23,216 nt of DNA from Spirochaetaceae bacterium (GTDB lineage Bacteria > Spirochaetota > Spirochaetia > PWKH01): contig PWNW01000118.1 of the NCBI GenBank assembly GCA_003557605.1, positions 1 through 23,216 of the forward strand, written 5' to 3'. How positions within the stretch are numbered: position 1 is the first letter of the stretch; every line of letters starts with the position of its first letter. This document shows, in pieces, positions 21,784-23,216 of the stretch. The translations under genes were made by a program, and so were the position numbers. The notes under the pieces are model-generated. The model ran no database searches. It was not told the origin of the DNA and saw only the letters and a list, made by a program, of their open reading frames with translations.

Positions 21784-23127
21784 TTATTCGAACCAGACCC
21801 TTCCGTCTTCTTCTATCAGAGAAACTGCGCAGGATGGAAGGGTCTTATCGTCGTACTGTTCAACCTCCGTGCTCCTGAGCATAGGTGAAACGATATTCCA
21901 GGACTCCATGATCTCCTGCATGGAAGGAAACAGGCTCTTGTCGGAGAGAAGAATTTTTTCAAGAATCTGCTGGTATGCCTCAGGGGTGTTGACCTTAAAG
22001 GTATTGAAGTGATCAAAGTTGAGCCGGACGGGCTTAGACTCCCAGGGAGATCCAGGCTGCTTCATGTTGATCTGCAGATCTATGGTCATCTCAGGATGAA
22101 TGGTAATAATCATGGCGTTCTCTGGAAGGTCCCTGGACCTGTCCGGTGAGCTCCTGAAATGCTTGAAGGCAATATAGATCATCGATTTTGCCTCCTTCTG
22201 CATTTTTCCGGTACGAACATAGATAGGAATACCCGAAAAATCGAAGGTATCCACAGTGAGCTTGAATGAGCAGTATGTGGGGGTAGGAGCAGATGACTGT
22301 TTTGACTGCTTCAGCGATGCATACTGGGCAAGATAAAAATCAGTGATTGGGGGAATTGAACGGAGCACTTTAACTTTTTCATGAGATATTTCCTGAGGAG
22401 AAAAGTCAACCGGCTCACCCATGGTCAGGTGGGTGACAATCTGCAGGATATGGTTTTGAATGGTGTCCCTGACCACTCCGATCTGCTCGTAAAACCCTAA
22501 CCGCTGGTCAACACCGTAGACCTCATCAAAGATAATCTGTATATGGTCAATATAGTGCTTGTTCCAGATGCCCTTGATTACGTCATTATAAAACCGCATG
22601 ACCAGCAGATTCTGCATGAACTCCTTTCCAAGATAGTGGTCAATACGGTAAATCTGCTGGTCTTCAAACACTGAAAGAAGGATATCGTTATACTTCTTTG
22701 CTGACTCCTGGTCAAACCCGAAGGGTTTTTCAACAACAATTTTCTTCTTCAGCTGACAGCCCTCGAGATTGTCATGGATATCCCTGATATCATAGATTGC
22801 AGATTCATATAACGAGGGCTGAAGAGCAATATAATAGATAAGCTCTATGCCGCAGGCTTCACCGATAAGATCCTGAAGTTCAGCGGTAAGCCGTCTTTTT
22901 GAGATGCTGTCCTCCATTGAAAAGGGCACGTAATGCAGATGATTCATCAGCACCTCATCTTCTGCTATTCCTATATGCTCTGCATAGGAATCCTGGTCAC
23001 TGAACCTTCTCCCAAGTGATATGATATGAAAATCATATCCCGCTTTCAGCAGGGCAGAGTAGGCAGGAAGCAGTTTTTTCCGGGCAAGATCTCCGGTTCC
23101 TCCGAATTGAATAATTATCTGCTTCAT
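21784..23127 (-). CDS. zwf: Glucose-6-phosphate 1-dehydrogenase
   Basis: First step of the oxidative pentose-phosphate pathway: glucose-6-phosphate to 6-phosphogluconolactone with NAD(P) reduction. 447 residues, somewhat shorter than the usual 480-500. FGGTGDLARKKLLPA at 8-22 is the nucleotide-binding motif, with Gly-Gly instead of the common Gly-Ala. EKPFG is at 133-137, RIDHYLGKE at 161-169 holds Asp163 and His164, and the second catalytic His226 is in QNHILQ. The 62-residue distance between His164 and His226 equals that of the Leuconostoc enzyme. Arg40-Arg41 after the second strand fits NADP binding. GGAGGT lies a few nt before the ATG at 23127, and the upstream gene stops one base away, so it is translationally coupled to that gene. 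Confidence 0.95.
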   Translation of the reverse strand: MKQIIIQFGGTGDLARKKLLPAYSALLKAGYDFHIISLGRRFSDQDSYAEHIGIAEDEVLMNHLHYVPFSMEDSISKRRLTAELQDLIGEACGIELIYYIALQPSLYESAIYDIRDIHDNLEGCQLKKKIVVEKPFGFDQESAKKYNDILLSVFEDQQIYRIDHYLGKEFMQNLLVMRFYNDVIKGIWNKHYIDHIQIIFDEVYGVDQRLGFYEQIGVVRDTIQNHILQIVTHLTMGEPVDFSPQEISHEKVKVLRSIPPITDFYLAQYASLKQSKQSSAPTPTYCSFKLTVDTFDFSGIPIYVRTGKMQKEAKSMIYIAFKHFRSSPDRSRDLPENAMIITIHPEMTIDLQINMKQPGSPWESKPVRLNFDHFNTFKVNTPEAYQQILEKILLSDKSLFPSMQEIMESWNIVSPMLRSTEVEQYDDKTLPSCAVSLIEEDGRVWFE

Positions 23128-23128
23128 G

Positions 23129-23216
23129 TCAGACCTCCAGGTCGGTGACTACGGTGAGGTGGGTGAACCCCTTGAACAGTGTGGCTGGACAGATGCGTGG
23201 ATCATCATGGGTCATG
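23129..23216 (-). CDS. C-terminal end of an unidentified protein upstream of zwf (possibly 6-phosphogluconolactonase)
   Basis: An open frame enters from the right edge and ends at TGA 23131-23129, one base before the zwf ATG. The last 28 residues include DDPRICPATLF and then GFTHLTVVTDLEV. The short spacing and the zwf ribosome site inside its last codons show an operon. NagB/6-phosphogluconolactonase-type proteins often carry a PA-(I/L)-L tail like this, and I recall pgl lying next to zwf in Treponema, but the fragment is too short to decide. Confidence 0.55.
   Translation of the reverse strand, partial: MTHDDPRICPATLFKGFTHLTVVTDLEV

Noticed and set aside
1..23216. Mobile elements, CRISPR arrays, tRNA or rRNA genes
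   Set aside because: No transposase, integrase, direct-repeat array or cloverleaf-like segment was seen; intergenic space is too short for most of these.

Overview
This is a gene-dense stretch of bacterial chromosome with nothing mobile in it: no insertion sequence, phage gene, CRISPR array, tRNA or rRNA was seen. The gene content suggests a free-living member of the Spirochaetes. The pointers are a FabV/TER-type enoyl reductase very like the Treponema one, a spirochaete-style lipobox, an AroF-PheA fusion, and zwf one base after an upstream gene that may be pgl. This is inference; no rRNA is present to settle it.

Layout. Positions 1-247 (-) hold the start of an endonuclease III gene that runs off the left edge. 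Divergent from it is a plus-strand run to 5716: a DAHP synthase/prephenate dehydratase fusion, a DUF4416 protein, a probable lipoprotein, a DUF1295 membrane protein and an S-adenosylhomocysteine hydrolase. The run ends at a strong hairpin shared with the convergent leuS gene. From 5753 to 9579 (-) lie leuS and a CNNM/CBS/CorC ion-transport protein. From 9758 to 10926 (+) lie a pyroglutamyl-peptidase-like protein with an altered active site and a GcvR-like double-ACT protein. These converge on a photolyase and an L-serine dehydratase (-). An aldo-keto reductase (+, 13600-14415) converges on a PfkB sugar kinase (-).

From 15524 to 21119 lies a tight type II fatty-acid synthesis operon, fabH-fabD-fabG-fabF-fabZ-fabV. 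It covers initiation, malonyl loading and the complete elongation cycle, but lacks acpP at its usual place between fabG and fabF. It is followed by a TetR-type regulator. The right end holds zwf (-) and the last codons of its upstream operon partner.

Two regulatory themes stand out. First, at least six genes without a convincing Shine-Dalgarno site (nth, aroF-pheA, leuS, the Pcp-like gene, phr, sdaA) have a sigma70-like -10 box ending only 6-7 nt before the ATG, which predicts leaderless mRNAs. Genes inside operons carry clear GGAGG-type sites. Second, perfect TGTCAA/TTGACA inverted repeats sit between divergent genes at 278-298 and 15457-15470. They are either back-to-back -35 boxes or operators.

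The most unusual proteins are the Pcp-like protein, whose catalytic Cys position is Ala while a Cys appears five residues earlier, and the AroF-PheA fusion, which joins the first shikimate step to a terminal phenylalanine step. I do not see a clearly new multi-gene defence or metabolic system.
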